DNA of 64,000 nt from Dinoroseobacter sp965279125 (GCA_965279125.1 CBDIHL010000045.1:334556-398555); one strand, 5' to 3'. Counted from the first letter of the stretch, positions 28,007 to 37,726 are shown. Made by a program: numbers and translations. Notes: a model not told the origin generated them from the sequence alone.

Positions 28007-28716
28007 TGGTATCTCCACTTACACAGCGCCGAACAAATCGGCGCCTTGTACCGATTGGAGCCCGGCACAGACCGGGCAGGAGATTACGCCAGCAGTACCG
28101 CTTCACGAGCGACAGAAGTCCAGTGGTTTATGCAGAGACGGCGGATTGCGGTCATTCGCCGCAGATAACCCTAAGGTCTGCTCTGCGGATACCGGGCACC
28201 ATATCTGACATTCGAAGTCATAAGCACTCGCTGGCGTCGAGCGGAATGATAAGCGCTTCAGCATGAACTACTGGACACCCGCTGCCTTGATGGCTGCTTC
28301 GATTGCGATGCGCAGGATGCTCGGACCCGAGGCAATGATAGCAGTCGCAACAATGCTGCAAACTGTAGTTTGGATCGATGGCCATAAGACCTGGGATTTG
28401 TTCCTTACCCTGCGCCAAACGGCCCGCGTCGGCAAAGTCACGGCCATCACGAAGCGTGAAGGCGGAAGAAAGATGCCATTCAGAGAGAACGACGTTCGAG
28501 CAGTTCAGCGTTGTCGAGGTTAACAAGCAAGAAATATCCATTCGCCGGGTTTTGGAGGGCATTTTGGGGGTGTGACCGAATTGAACCGAAACGCTTCCTC
28601 GGTCGTCTGGAGGTGCCTTTCCGAATGCCCTGCTAAACTTAACAGAACACTCGAGCAAACAGCCAATCATTAGTCCATTGCCAACGTGTTTACGAACACT
28701 TTTCAATTTTTAATTT
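28007..28716. other. 710-bp gap without a supported gene
   Basis: Open frames on both strands (minus 28218-28706, plus 28263-28523) have no recognisable domain, no ribosome binding site and no conserved-looking features. The stretch separates the phage-type island from the sulfur operon. An inactive remnant is possible. I see no tRNA. Confidence 0.5.
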
Positions 28717-30420
28717 TCAACTCAGCTCTCTCCATGCATCGTACTGAGAAAGGAACGCCGTTCCGTGCAAATCTTCCATGAAACTAGAGCGTTTCAGCCG
28801 GTCCATGACTGGCCCTTTGACTTCGGACAGGTGAAACCCGATCCCAAGATCCCGCAGTCGGGCGTTGATCGCCTCAAGGCTTTCCAACGCTGAGAAATCC
28901 ACCTCGTTGACCGACGACATCATCAGCACCACGTTTCGGATCTTGGTGCCGTTCACCACCCGGGTTTGGATTAGGTTCTCAAGGAACCGCGCATTCACGA
29001 AATACAGGCTCTCGTCAATTCGCAGCGTAAGAAGGCTATCTCTCGTTTCGACCGCATGACGGTGGATATTGCGGAAATGCTGGGTTTCGGGGATCAGGCC
29101 TACCTCTGCCACATGAGGACGTGAAGTTTTATAGAGGTGCAGCGCGATAGATAGCGCCACACCGCTGGCGACACCGACCTCGACCCCTGCACCTAACGTC
29201 AGCAAGATCGTGGTGACAACCGCTGCGAAATCGGCGCGGGCGTAGTCCCAAGTCTTGCGTAAGATCGATATCTCCACAAGGCTGAGCACTGCGACGATTA
29301 TCGTGGCTGCGAGGGTGGCTTTGGGCAGGTAAAACACCAAGGGTGTCAGGGCGAGCGCGGCGATGGCGAGCCCGGCTGCGGTAAACGCCCCGGCGGCAGG
29401 CGTAGCGGCCCCGGCATCAAAATTCACCACGGACCGGGAGAACCCGCCTGTGACCGGAAAGCCCCCGGTAAAGGCTGCGCCGAGATTGGCGGCCCCCAGA
29501 CCGATCAGCTCTTGGTCTGGGTCGATCCGTTGACGCTTTTTGGCGGCGAGGGTTTGGGCTACTGACACGGATTCCACGAACCCAATGATGGAGATCAAAA
29601 TTGCGGGCATCGCCAGTTGGCGCACCAGATCGGTGGACAGATCGGGGAGCGTAAAAGGCGGCAGGCTTTGCGGCACGGCCCCGACGATGGCGACGCCTTT
29701 TGCATCAAGCCCAAAGCCCCACACCGCTAAGGTGGTCGCCACTACCGCAAAGACCGGCCCTGCCTTGGTGGCGAAATCGCTCGCGCGGGGCGAGACCCCG
29801 AGCCGAAGCAGTGCGGGTTTAAGCCCTTTGCGGACCCAAAACAAAAAACCCGTGGCAAGCGCGCCCAAGCCCAGCGTCAGCAGGTTCAGATCGGGCAGAT
29901 GGGCCAGCAGCGACAGCGCGATCTCGGGTAAGGTGTGGCCATGCGCCTCGAGCCCCAACAGGTGTTTGAGCTGGCTTGCTGCGATCAGAATGCCGGACGC
30001 TGTGATAAAGCCGGAGATTACGGGATGGCTGAGGAAATTTGCGAGGAATCCCAACCGCAGCACACCTAGTAGTAGCAAGAATCCCCCCGACAGGAACGCC
30101 AGCGTCAGGGCGGCGACGGCATAGCCAGCGGTGCCTGCCTCTGCGACTTGACCGATGGCTGATGCGGTCAGCAAGGACACCACTGCCACCGGGCCCACCG
30201 CGAGCGCGCTGGAGGTTCCGAACACCGCGTAGAACAAGATCGGCACGATGGAGGCGTAAATTCCTGCCTCAGGCGGCAAACCGGCCAGCATGGCATAGGC
30301 CAGCGATTGCGGGATCAGCATGATCGTCACGATCACTGCGGCGATCAGGTCATTGGTCAGCGATTGACGAGAATAGCTGCGCCCCCAAACAAGGATCGGG
30401 AGGTATCGAGAGAATTGCAT
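28717..30420 (-). CDS. SulP-family anion transporter with STAS domain
   Basis: 567 residues from the ATG at 30420. The membrane part starts with NDLIAAVIVTIMLIPQSLAYA, the SulP signature region, and has 10 or more hydrophobic segments. The C-terminal STAS domain (about 440-560) includes LRIDESLYFVNARFLENLI and VNEVDFSALESLEAINAR. SulP proteins move sulfate or bicarbonate across the inner membrane. As the last gene of the sulfide-oxidation operon it probably handles sulfate or sulfite. An upstream in-frame start at 30471 lies in the intergenic region and is less likely. Confidence 0.9.
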   Translation of the reverse strand: MQFSRYLPILVWGRSYSRQSLTNDLIAAVIVTIMLIPQSLAYAMLAGLPPEAGIYASIVPILFYAVFGTSSALAVGPVAVVSLLTASAIGQVAEAGTAGYAVAALTLAFLSGGFLLLLGVLRLGFLANFLSHPVISGFITASGILIAASQLKHLLGLEAHGHTLPEIALSLLAHLPDLNLLTLGLGALATGFLFWVRKGLKPALLRLGVSPRASDFATKAGPVFAVVATTLAVWGFGLDAKGVAIVGAVPQSLPPFTLPDLSTDLVRQLAMPAILISIIGFVESVSVAQTLAAKKRQRIDPDQELIGLGAANLGAAFTGGFPVTGGFSRSVVNFDAGAATPAAGAFTAAGLAIAALALTPLVFYLPKATLAATIIVAVLSLVEISILRKTWDYARADFAAVVTTILLTLGAGVEVGVASGVALSIALHLYKTSRPHVAEVGLIPETQHFRNIHRHAVETRDSLLTLRIDESLYFVNARFLENLIQTRVVNGTKIRNVVLMMSSVNEVDFSALESLEAINARLRDLGIGFHLSEVKGPVMDRLKRSSFMEDLHGTAFLSQYDAWRELS

Positions 30421-30474
30421 AGCGGATGTCCGGGGTGTGAGAGGCGGCGGGCACTGTGTCACCCGCCGCATGTG

Positions 30475-32154
30475 TTATTCAGCGGCGGCGGAGACTTTCT
30501 CGGGCTTTGCCATCCACTCTTTGCCGCGCAGCATGGCCTGCCAATAGACTGGCGGCAGTAACTTCTCCTTCAGGAACCACGCCGCGCGGCTGGGCTTGGT
30601 GCCGTCAATCAGCCAACCGGGGAAGGACGGCTTCAACGCGCCGCCATATCCAAACTCAGCCAGCACGATCTTGCCACGCTCGACCGTTAGCGGGCACGAC
30701 CCGTAGCCGTCATATTGCGCCACAGCCGAGCATCCGGCGATATCGGCCACGATATTGTCGGCCACCGTCGGGGCCTGTTTGCGCGCGGCGGCGGCGGTCT
30801 TGGCGTTGGGCGCATTCATCACGTCACCGAGGCTCCAGATGTTGTCGAAGGTCTTGTGGCGCAGCGTCGCCTGATCCACGTCGACCCATCCAGCGGCATC
30901 GGCCAAGGGCGAGACGCGGATAAAGTCCGGCGCGGTTTGCGGCGGGCAGACATGGATCATGTCAAACGCAACCGTGACTTCCTCAGGCGCGCTCTCGGGC
31001 TCGGTGGCCTTGAAGGTGGCGGTTTTGGCGGACCCGTCGATCGCGGTCAGGGTGTGAAAGAAGTTCAGCGTCGCGTCGTATTTGGCGACGTAGCTTTCAA
31101 GTGCCGGGACATAGTCCTTGACCCCGAAGAGCACCCCACCTGCATTCATAAACTGAATGTCGATCTGGCCCAAAGCCCCATTGCGGAACCAGGCATCGCC
31201 GGACAAATACATCGCCTTTTGCGGCGCGCCTGCGCATTTGATCGGCATCGGTGGTTGGGTGAAGATGGCGCGGCCTTCTTTCAGGTTGCGGACCAACTCC
31301 CAGGTGTAGGGGGCCAGATCATATCGGTAGTTCGAGGTAACGCCATTGCGGCCAAGCGCTTCCTCCAACCCCTCGACAGCCGCCCAATCCAGCTTGAGGC
31401 CGGGACACACCACGAGACGGTCATAAGTCACCACGCGGCAACCATCGAGGATGATGGCGTTGTTCTTCGGCTCGAATGCCGCGACGGCGGATTTGACCCA
31501 GTGCACGCCTTTGGGGATCAAGCTGCCCATGGTCTTGGCGGTGCTGGAGGCGTCAAAGATCCCGCCCCCCACCATGGTCCAACCGGGCTGGTAGTAGTGA
31601 ATGTCGGCAGGATCAATGATCGCGATCTCGAGATCGGGCTTGCGGGCTTTCAGACTGGAAGCCACGGAAATGCCCGCAGCCCCCGCGCCCACGATCACCA
31701 CCTTGTAATGCGCGTCGCCTGTCTGGGTTGGTGTCTTGCCGCCATTGGCAATGCGCCGCGCAACCCCGTTCATGTCGTATCCCGCCGCCTTGGTGCGCGC
31801 GAGGATATCGGGCAAAGGGCGTGTGCGGGCCTCGCTCAGCGACCAAAGCGTGGCCGAGCGTGTGCCTGTTCGGCAATAGGCAAGCACCGGGCCGGGAAGT
31901 TCGGACAGGGCTTTGGCGAAGGCCTCGGCGGTCTCATCACTAACGATGCCGGGGGTGACGGGAAGGTAGTGAAACGACAGACCCTCTGCGCTTGCTGCCG
32001 CCGCCAATTCGTCATGCCCCGGCTGATCCGCTCCTTCGCCGTCAGGGCGGTTGGCGATAATCGAGCGGAACCCAGCCGCTTTGAGCGCCGCAATATCGGC
32101 TGGGGTAATCTGAGGGCTGACCGATAGGGCGTCGGTGATTTTGCGGAACTCCAT
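30475..32154 (-). CDS. DUF442 phosphatase-like domain fused to sulfide:quinone oxidoreductase
   Basis: 559 residues. The first 110 form a DUF442/tyrosine-phosphatase-like domain with the Cys loop AYCRTGTRS. The rest is a FAD enzyme of the sulfide:quinone oxidoreductase type with VIVGAGAAGISVA, the redox Cys segments VCPGLKLDW and KCAGAPQKA, and a GDVMNAPNAKTAAAA quinone-side motif. The fusion suggests direct handling of sulfane sulfur or persulfide. The ATG has AGGAG about 9 nt upstream. The gene lies between the MBL persulfide dioxygenase-like gene and SulP. Confidence 0.9.
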   Translation of the reverse strand: MEFRKITDALSVSPQITPADIAALKAAGFRSIIANRPDGEGADQPGHDELAAAASAEGLSFHYLPVTPGIVSDETAEAFAKALSELPGPVLAYCRTGTRSATLWSLSEARTRPLPDILARTKAAGYDMNGVARRIANGGKTPTQTGDAHYKVVIVGAGAAGISVASSLKARKPDLEIAIIDPADIHYYQPGWTMVGGGIFDASSTAKTMGSLIPKGVHWVKSAVAAFEPKNNAIILDGCRVVTYDRLVVCPGLKLDWAAVEGLEEALGRNGVTSNYRYDLAPYTWELVRNLKEGRAIFTQPPMPIKCAGAPQKAMYLSGDAWFRNGALGQIDIQFMNAGGVLFGVKDYVPALESYVAKYDATLNFFHTLTAIDGSAKTATFKATEPESAPEEVTVAFDMIHVCPPQTAPDFIRVSPLADAAGWVDVDQATLRHKTFDNIWSLGDVMNAPNAKTAAAARKQAPTVADNIVADIAGCSAVAQYDGYGSCPLTVERGKIVLAEFGYGGALKPSFPGWLIDGTKPSRAAWFLKEKLLPPVYWQAMLRGKEWMAKPEKVSAAAE

Positions 32155-32241
32155 GAGAGGTCTCCTGAGGCGTAGAGGATGGCGTGGACGAGGCAGGGCG
32201 GGGCGCAGCAGCGACGGGGGGGACGCCGCTGCGCGCGAGGC

Positions 32242-33132
32242 TCAGATGACGTTGACCGGCACCTTGAGGAAGCGTTTGCCGTCTTCCTCGGCAGGCGGCA
32301 GCGCACCTGCACGCATGTTGACCTGTAGCGACGGGATTATCAGGCGCGGCATTGCCAGCGTGGCATCGCGTTCGTCGCGCATCTTAATGAACTCGTCCTT
32401 GGTCTTGCCTTCGCCCACGTGGATATTGACCTCGCGTTGCGCCGCTACGGTGGTTTCCCAAACGAATTCATCGCGGCCTTTGGGCAGATAATCGTGACCC
32501 ACGAAGATGCGCATTTCCGGCGGCAACGACAGAATCCGCTGGATCGACGCATAAAGCGCTTCAGACGATCCGCCCGGGAAATCGCAGCGCGCGGTCCCGA
32601 AATCAGGCATGAACAGCGTATCGCCCACAAAGGCCGCATCGCCCATCACATGGGTCATGCAGGCAGGCGTATGGCCGGGCGTGTGCAGCACCTGGCACTG
32701 CATCTCGCCCACAGTATAGGTGTCGCCATCATCAAACAGCCGGTCGAATTGCGAGCCGTCGCGCTGGAACTCTGTCCCCTCATTGAAGACCTTCCCGAAG
32801 GTGTCTTGTACGATAGTGATGTTGCGCCCGATGCCGATCTTGCCGCCCAATTGTTGCTGGATATAGGGCGCGCCGGACAAGTGGTCGGCATGGACATGGC
32901 TCTCGATCAGCCACTCTAGGGCTAGATCGTTGTCTTTGATATACGCAATCACCTCATCGGCGTGATCATAGGTGATCCGGCCCGCCGCGTAGTCGATGTC
33001 CATGACGCTATCAATGACAGCGCAGGCGTTCGAGGCGGGATCTATGACGACATAAGTAATTGTGTTGGTGGCGGTGTCGAAAAAGCCCTTCACGTCGGGC
33101 TTGACGGATAGGTCTGTGTGAATCGAAGTCAT
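32242..33132 (-). CDS. ETHE1/Blh-like metallo-beta-lactamase-fold persulfide dioxygenase
   Basis: 296 residues from the ATG at 33132 with GGGAG upstream; the longer open frame runs into the YeeE gene and is not used. Metal motifs are SHVHADHLSG (HxHxDH), HTPGHTPACM, GDTLF and VGHDYLPKG. In this family the enzyme oxidises glutathione persulfide to sulfite. Together with SQR and YeeE/YedE it forms a sulfide detoxification pathway as in bigR-type operons. Confidence 0.9.
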   Translation of the reverse strand: MTSIHTDLSVKPDVKGFFDTATNTITYVVIDPASNACAVIDSVMDIDYAAGRITYDHADEVIAYIKDNDLALEWLIESHVHADHLSGAPYIQQQLGGKIGIGRNITIVQDTFGKVFNEGTEFQRDGSQFDRLFDDGDTYTVGEMQCQVLHTPGHTPACMTHVMGDAAFVGDTLFMPDFGTARCDFPGGSSEALYASIQRILSLPPEMRIFVGHDYLPKGRDEFVWETTVAAQREVNIHVGEGKTKDEFIKMRDERDATLAMPRLIIPSLQVNMRAGALPPAEEDGKRFLKVPVNVI

Positions 33133-33143
33133 GCTAGTCTCCC

Positions 33144-33578
33144 TTATGATGGTGCAGGTTTGAATGTCAGTCGAGGTGGCACAATCCGCGCCAATCCCAT
33201 GCCCGCCAGCAATGCGGCGGTGAAAATCAGGACACTCGGGTTGAGTGTGCCAAGGGCGGGCAATGCGCCGCCCGGACAAAAGCCTGAGATGCCCCAACCG
33301 ATGCCGAACACCGCCGAGCCGGCGATCAGGCGGGTATCGAGCCGCCGTGATGTTGGGACGTAGAATTGCGGATCGAATGTGGGGGCGGGACGCTTGAGCA
33401 CCACGCGGTAGCCGATGAAGGCCGTGACAAGCGCGCCGCCCATCACGAAGGCCAGTGACGGATCCCAAGTGCCGAACACATCAAAGAAATTCAGCACCTT
33501 GGCGGGATTGGCCATGCCCGAAATGGTGATGCCGACGCCAAAGACGAGGCCGGTGAGGTAGATGGCGAGGTTTTGCAT
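33144..33578 (-). CDS. YeeE/YedE-type sulfur transport protein, second half
   Basis: 144 residues from MQNLAIYLTGLVFGVGITIS. Four hydrophobic helices, GMANPAKVLNFFDVFG and the Cys motif GFCPGGALPALG (DUF6691-like half). In the family this type imports thiosulfate or sulfane sulfur through Cys residues. It is 5 bp from the other half, so the two small proteins probably form one two-part channel. Confidence 0.87.
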   Translation of the reverse strand: MQNLAIYLTGLVFGVGITISGMANPAKVLNFFDVFGTWDPSLAFVMGGALVTAFIGYRVVLKRPAPTFDPQFYVPTSRRLDTRLIAGSAVFGIGWGISGFCPGGALPALGTLNPSVLIFTAALLAGMGLARIVPPRLTFKPAPS

Positions 33579-33583
33579 TGCTC

Positions 33584-34012
33584 TTACCCTCCGATTACAT
33601 GACGCATGACGAAGACGGTCACAAAAGTTGCGGCCATAAATGTCGCTGTGGCCGCGATGGACCGGGGCGACAGGCGCGCCATTCCGCACACGCCGTGACC
33701 GGACGTGCAGCCCGACCCGAAGGTCACGCCTACGCCGACGATCAGGCCGCCGATAACCAAAGCAGTTGAGCTGACGGGAACCTCGATCACAGGCCATGAT
33801 CCGGTGGTCAGGGCGACGGCGGCAGGGCCGCTGATCATCCCCAGCAGAAGCGCAACGCGCCATGCCGTATCACCCTTAGGTCGGTCAAAAACGGTCATGC
33901 CAAGGATGCCCGTCGCCCCCATAATGCGGCCTTTCAGCAGCATTAGCAGAACCGATGCGGCCCCGATCAGGAGGCCCCCCATAAGGGAAGCCAAAGGCGT
34001 AAACTCCGTCAT
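33584..34012 (-). CDS. YeeE/YedE-type sulfur transport protein, first half
   Basis: 142 residues from MTEFTPLASLMGG. Hydrophobic helices and the Cys-rich segment GSGCTSGHGVCGMARLS typical of YeeE/YedE. The longer open frame upstream overlaps the DUF2892 gene and is rejected. Its stop lies 5 bp before the second half, and the two are likely translated together. Confidence 0.88.
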   Translation of the reverse strand: MTEFTPLASLMGGLLIGAASVLLMLLKGRIMGATGILGMTVFDRPKGDTAWRVALLLGMISGPAAVALTTGSWPVIEVPVSSTALVIGGLIVGVGVTFGSGCTSGHGVCGMARLSPRSIAATATFMAATFVTVFVMRHVIGG

Positions 34013-34014
34013 CG

Positions 34015-34227
34015 TCAGAGATCCACGCGGCAAGTCTTGATTCCAACTAAGCGGTAAGCTGGACAGTTTCCGACTACGGAGGTCAGAGTGAACACCGCAG
34101 CAACAGCCACCGCGATCCACTGCAAGACGCCCATTGCGGCGATGCCTGCGCTGAACGCAAAGACCAGCAAAGCCGCTGCCACGATCAGGCGCAAAGCCCT
34201 ATCAATTTTTCCCATATTCGCAATCAT
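34015..34227 (-). CDS. DUF2892 small membrane protein
   Basis: 70 residues from MIANMGKIDRALRLIV with GAAGGAGA just upstream. Two hydrophobic helices and the ending GNCPAYRLVGIKTC, which carries the Cys pair seen in DUF2892/YgaP-like proteins of sulfide operons. First gene after the operator at 34282-34302. Its exact role is unknown. Confidence 0.87.
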   Translation of the reverse strand: MIANMGKIDRALRLIVAAALLVFAFSAGIAAMGVLQWIAVAVAAVFTLTSVVGNCPAYRLVGIKTCRVDL

Positions 34228-34281
34228 GTCTGTCTCCTTCAGATAACTCTGAGGAGGGTATGGCATGAGGCGCGCTGGGGA

Positions 34282-34302
34282 TTCGGTGACTTGGTCACCA
34301 AA
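34282..34302. promoter_or_regulatory. Crp/Fnr-type operator before the sulfur operon
   Basis: GGTGAC-TTG-GTCACC is a perfect 6-bp inverted repeat. It extends to nine bases per arm with one mismatch (TTCGGTGAC, GTCACCAAA). It lies 55-75 bp upstream of the DUF2892 start and just after the Crp-family gene, whose product is the natural candidate to bind it. Confidence 0.72.
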
Positions 34303-34323
34303 CTTTTGCAAACTGGTTTTTTG

Positions 34324-35007
34324 TTAGCCCGCCGAGGTCACAAGGCGTTCCAGCCCCTCGCGCCCGACCAGCCGGACCTCGCCGCGCGATTGCTCGACCC
34401 AAGTCCGGCGGTGGAACTCGGCCAGAGTGCGCGAGATCACTTCGCGCGCCGTCCCAAGCTCGGTCGCGAGGGCCGCGTGGGTGGCGTGAACTACACCGTT
34501 TGCATCCGACAACTCCAGCAAGCGTGCGGCAAGGCGGACATCCATGCGCTGGAAGACGATATCGTCGATCAGGGCGAACAGATCGGTTATCCGGCGCGAA
34601 TACGCCTTGAAGATGAACTCGCGAAACACGCGCGATTGCCCGGTCAGATAGTCGAAGGTTTCGCGTGGGATGGCGACGGCGCGTACGTCCGTCTCGGCGA
34701 TGCCATCGGCTGAGTAATCCTCGAAGGCCAGCATGCAGGCGGTGGTCAGCACACAACTGTCGCCCGCATTAACGCGGTAAAGCGCAACCTCGCGCCCGGT
34801 GGCCGAGCGTTGCTGGACGCGCACAGTTCCCTCCAGCAACAGCAGCAAATTATCGGCCGATTGGCCTGGCGCAAATATCTGCGTGCCCGCCGGAACTGAG
34901 ACGATCTGACTGCGCGAGGTCAGGATGTCGCGGACATCTGATGGAAGGCTTTTGAGCCCTTCAAAGCGGTCTATCCAGTCAGAGGGGTCGGAATTTGTAA
35001 GGTGCAT
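34324..35007 (-). CDS. Crp/Fnr-family transcriptional regulator
   Basis: 227 residues from MHLTNSDPSDW. The cyclic-nucleotide-binding fold covers residues 30-145 (SRSQIVSVPAGTQIFAPGQ, LLLLLEGTVRVQQRS) and the winged helix covers 150-225 with ALATELGTAREVISRTLAEF. No N-terminal Cys cluster is present, so it is not an oxygen-sensing Fnr. It precedes the sulfur operon on the same strand and probably controls it through the GGTGAC palindrome. The signal is unknown; a redox or sulfide signal is plausible from context. Confidence 0.87.
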   Translation of the reverse strand: MHLTNSDPSDWIDRFEGLKSLPSDVRDILTSRSQIVSVPAGTQIFAPGQSADNLLLLLEGTVRVQQRSATGREVALYRVNAGDSCVLTTACMLAFEDYSADGIAETDVRAVAIPRETFDYLTGQSRVFREFIFKAYSRRITDLFALIDDIVFQRMDVRLAARLLELSDANGVVHATHAALATELGTAREVISRTLAEFHRRTWVEQSRGEVRLVGREGLERLVTSAG

Positions 35008-35174
35008 CTTGTACAAACCCTTGTGCTGCGGCGGCGTCAGAGAGACCGAGCGTAGCTCCAGCACTTCGCCTTAACCAGTCCACTTTTGCCAAAGACAGAA
35101 CAGGCAGATCAGACCTCGTGAGCTGCACTGCTCCCCAATTTTGGACCGCCGGAAGCTGGAATTTTTCGACTGCC

Positions 35175-36070
35175 TCACGATGACGGGCTGGTGACGCCAT
35201 CAGGATAATGCATGGCAATTGGGACGTTGTATCCGATCGCGCTGTGGGGTCTGTCCTCGTTGTAGTGCTTGCGCCAATCCTCCAACTTTTCGCTGGCGTC
35301 GGCAAGGCTCATGAACCAGTGCGCGTTCAGACATTCCGCCCTGAGCTTGCTGTTGAACGCCTCGATGAACCCGTTGTCCGTGGGTTTCCCGGGCCGCGAG
35401 AAGTCGAGGCTGACGTCGTTGGCATAGGCCCAGAGATCGAGATCACGGGAGATGAACTCGCTGCCGTTGTCGACTCTGATGGTTCTTGGATAGCCGATCC
35501 GTTCACAGACCCGTTCGAGCGTTTGCACGACGTCTTCGCCGCGATAGGAGAACCTGGGATCCGCCGCCGGGCAGAACCGAGAATGGGTATCCACGATGGT
35601 CAGGATACGCAGCTTCTTGCCCATGGCGAGCTGGTCATGCACGAAGTCCATCGCCCAGACATCGTTTGGCCCGACCGCTTCCTGGCGGTCCTCCCGAAGC
35701 TTGGCCTTCACCCGGCGCTTCGGATGCTTGTTCCTAAGCTGCAGGCCCAACTCATTATAAATCCTGCGGGTCTTCTTCATGTTGATCCCTCATCCCTCGC
35801 GTCGCAGCAGCACGTGGACGCGCCTGTAACCATAACGCACGCGTGTCTCTGCGATCTCTTTGATCCGTCTCTCGACGGCAGCCTGGCCCCCTCTCGGGAC
35901 ATCGCTACGCGATGCCCTGCCGGGCAGCGGTCCGCCGGGACTTGTAGTGGTAGGTGGACGTGTCGAAGCGAATGGTCCCACAGGCTCTCCGGATCGACAC
36001 GCCCCAGTCCATGCACATCCCGGTGACGATCTCGCGCAAACGGCCAAGCTTCAGAGCTTTCGGCGAATGA
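35175..36070 (-). pseudogene. IS3-family OrfB transposase, two lesions
   Basis: Recognisable in pieces: WGVSIRRACG and YHYKSRR, then after the insert at 35889-35929 QAAVERRIKEIAETRVRYGY and VHVLLRREG. An in-frame TGA at 35790-35792 stands where a Trp is usual. The catalytic part (35175-35780) is intact: DVWAMDFVHDQLA (first Asp), RTIRVDNGSEFIS (second Asp) and NGFIEAFNSKLRAECLN (Glu). The last part could be made from its own ATG but would lack the front domain. Confidence 0.85.
35889..35929 (-). repeat. Hairpin insert copy g
   Basis: Minus strand: CGCTGCCCGGCAG, stem GGCATCGC / GCGATGTC with loop GTA, then CCGAGAGGG. About 41 nt. It splits OrfB between YHYKSRRT and QAAVERRIKE. Confidence 0.78.
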
Positions 36071-36358
36071 CGTCCGCGCGCCATTGTCCTCGGACCAATG
36101 GCGGACAAGGGCACGCCATCTCCCGATCCAGCGTCAAGTCGGCGACGATCTTCTTGAGCCGGTTGTTCTCGTCTTCGAGCGCCTTCAGCCTGCGCATCTC
36201 GTCCGGCAACAGGCCACCGTACTTCTTCTTACAGTTAAAGTAGGTCGCCTGGCTGATCCCGGCTTTGCGGCAGATCTCCGCGACCGGTGTCCCCTGCTCG
36301 CCTTGCTTCAGAATGAACGCCTTCTGCGCTTCGCTAAACTTCGATGCTTCCATGCGAT
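36071..36358 (-). pseudogene. IS3-family OrfA with an internal hairpin insert
   Basis: Helix-turn-helix protein beginning near MEASKFSEAQKAFILKQGEQ, with VAEICRKAGISQATYFN and the coiled coil DEMRRLKALEDENNRLKKIV. The usual ending TLDREM-LQ-DVIRRKL is broken by 42 nt (36075-36116) that replace the two codons between M and D. The insert keeps the frame and adds 12 net residues, so the protein is altered rather than truncated. A longer start at 36407 is open but not needed. Confidence 0.78.
36075..36116 (-). repeat. Second-type hairpin insert, copy i
   Basis: Minus strand contains CGCCATTGGTCCGAG then GACAATGGCG, which folds on itself with one bulged G. It shares the CGCCATTGGTCCGAG core with the insert at 41447-41493 but lacks the GAGAGGG flank of the main family. 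Confidence 0.6.
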
Positions 36359-36430
36359 TCCGCTCCTTTCCCAGCCAGGGAAACTTAGCGGAAAACTCCA
36401 GCTTCAAACGATCCAGTTTTCAGGGGGCAG

Positions 36431-37114
36431 AGCAGTCATGCCCCGCCCCCGTCCTACTGGCAGACCTTCACCGCCCCGCTGATCCGGCAAAACCCGGTGA
36501 CCTTGCAAATCCTCGGGATCTGCTCGGCCCTTGCGGTGACAACAACGCTGGCAACGGCGCTGACCATGTCGGTGTCGCTGACCGTGGTGCTGACCTTGTC
36601 GGCAGGCTTGGTGAGCGTGATCCGCCGTCATATCCCCGAAACCGTTCGCCTGATCGTGCAGATCGTCATCGTGGTCTCGCTGGTCATTGTCATCGACCAA
36701 ATCCTGCAAGCCTATTTCGCCGAGATCAGCCGCGCCCTGTCGGTCTATGTTGGATTGATCGCCACCAACTGCCTTGTGTTGGGCCGGACTGAGACTTACG
36801 CCCGCCACAATGCACCGCTGCCTGCCATGGTAGATGGGCTGGGCAACGGATTGGGCTATTCGCTGATCCTGATCCTGATCCTGATCGTAATCGGCGGGTT
36901 GCGTGCGCTGTTCGGCAAGGGCGAGCTGATGGGCTACACCATCCTGCCTCTGACAGAAGCAGGCGGTTGGTTCACGCCCCTCAGCCTGATGTTGTTGGCC
37001 CCGTCCGCCTTCTTCTTGTTGGGCCTTTTGGTCTGGGCGATCCGCACCGTTCTGCCAGATCAATCCGAGGCCCCGGATTACGCACCCTCCCGCGCGGCGG
37101 AGCCTGCCGAATGA
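36431..37114 (+). pseudogene. nqrD: NqrD, Na+-translocating NADH:quinone reductase subunit D, 5' end lost
   Basis: A membrane protein with six or so helices and TLQILGICSALAVTTTLATA, the usual NqrD opening region. The frame is open upstream to about 36455 (SYWQTFTAPLIRQNPV) but has no good start, and the IS3-type element ends at 36429. So the native 5' end and promoter were removed. NqrA, B and C, which normally precede it, are absent. The rest of the coding sequence looks intact to the TGA at 37112-37114, which overlaps the nqrE ATG. Confidence 0.78.
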
Positions 37115-37726
37115 GCGAGCTATGGGACCTCTTTCTTCTCGCGGCCTTCGTGGACAACATGCCGCTGACGCTGTTTCTGGGCCTCTGTACCTTCCTCGCG
37201 CTGTCGAAACGACCTGAGGCGGCCTTTGGCTTGGGCGTGGCCATGGCGGCTGTGTTGGCTGTGACCGTGCCCTTGAACCATGTGATCAATCACGGGTTGC
37301 TCGCGCCCGGCGCTTGGGGCTGGCTTGGGTTGCCGGATCTGGACCTGTCCTATCTGGCGCTGATCGCCTTCATCGGCGTGATCGCGGCCGCCGTGCAATT
37401 GCTGGAAATGGTGCTGGACCGCTTTGCGCCCACGATCCACGCCAGTTTTGGGGGGCTTTCTTCCCCTGCTGACCGTGCAATGCGCCATCCTCGCTGGCAG
37501 CCTGTTCATGGTCGAGCGCAACTATACCCTGGCGCAATCCGCCGTTTTCGGCCTTGGCAGCGGTGTGAGCTTTGCCGTCGCCGTGGCGATGCTGGGGGCC
37601 ATCCGCGCGCGCCTGAACCACGCTGATTTGCCCCAAGGGCTGCGCGGTCTTGGGATCGCCTTTGTTCTGGCCGGTCTTATGTCGCTCGGCTTTGCCTCCT
37701 TTGCGCAAATGGCAGCGGCGCAATGA
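37111..37726 (+). pseudogene. nqrE: NqrE, frameshifted
   Basis: Starts MSELWDLFLLAAFVDNM, typical of NqrE, and runs in one frame to IHASFGG at about 37455. It then continues in another frame as FLPLLTVQCAILAGSLFMVE to the end. The switch lies in a T4G6 run; removing one base restores the whole protein. About 205 residues if repaired. Either a real lesion or a homopolymer sequencing error, but its neighbours are also broken. Confidence 0.85.

Larger units (their letters stand above)
35129..36429 (-). mobile_element. Dead IS3-family element (IS407-like group)
   Basis: About 1.3 kb. The ends resemble each other in inverted order: TGCTCCCCAATTTTGGA at the left, and TGCCCCCTGAAAACTGGA read inward from 36429. 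OrfA and OrfB are both on the minus strand. The element separates the sulfur operon from the Nqr remnant and removes whatever preceded nqrD. Both genes are interrupted: OrfA by a 42-nt hairpin, OrfB by a hairpin insert and a TGG-to-TGA nonsense change. No clear target duplication was seen. Confidence 0.82.

Noticed and set aside
28218..28706. 162-codon minus-strand open frame
   Set aside because: No recognisable family, unusual composition rich in Cys, His and Ser, no initiation signal.
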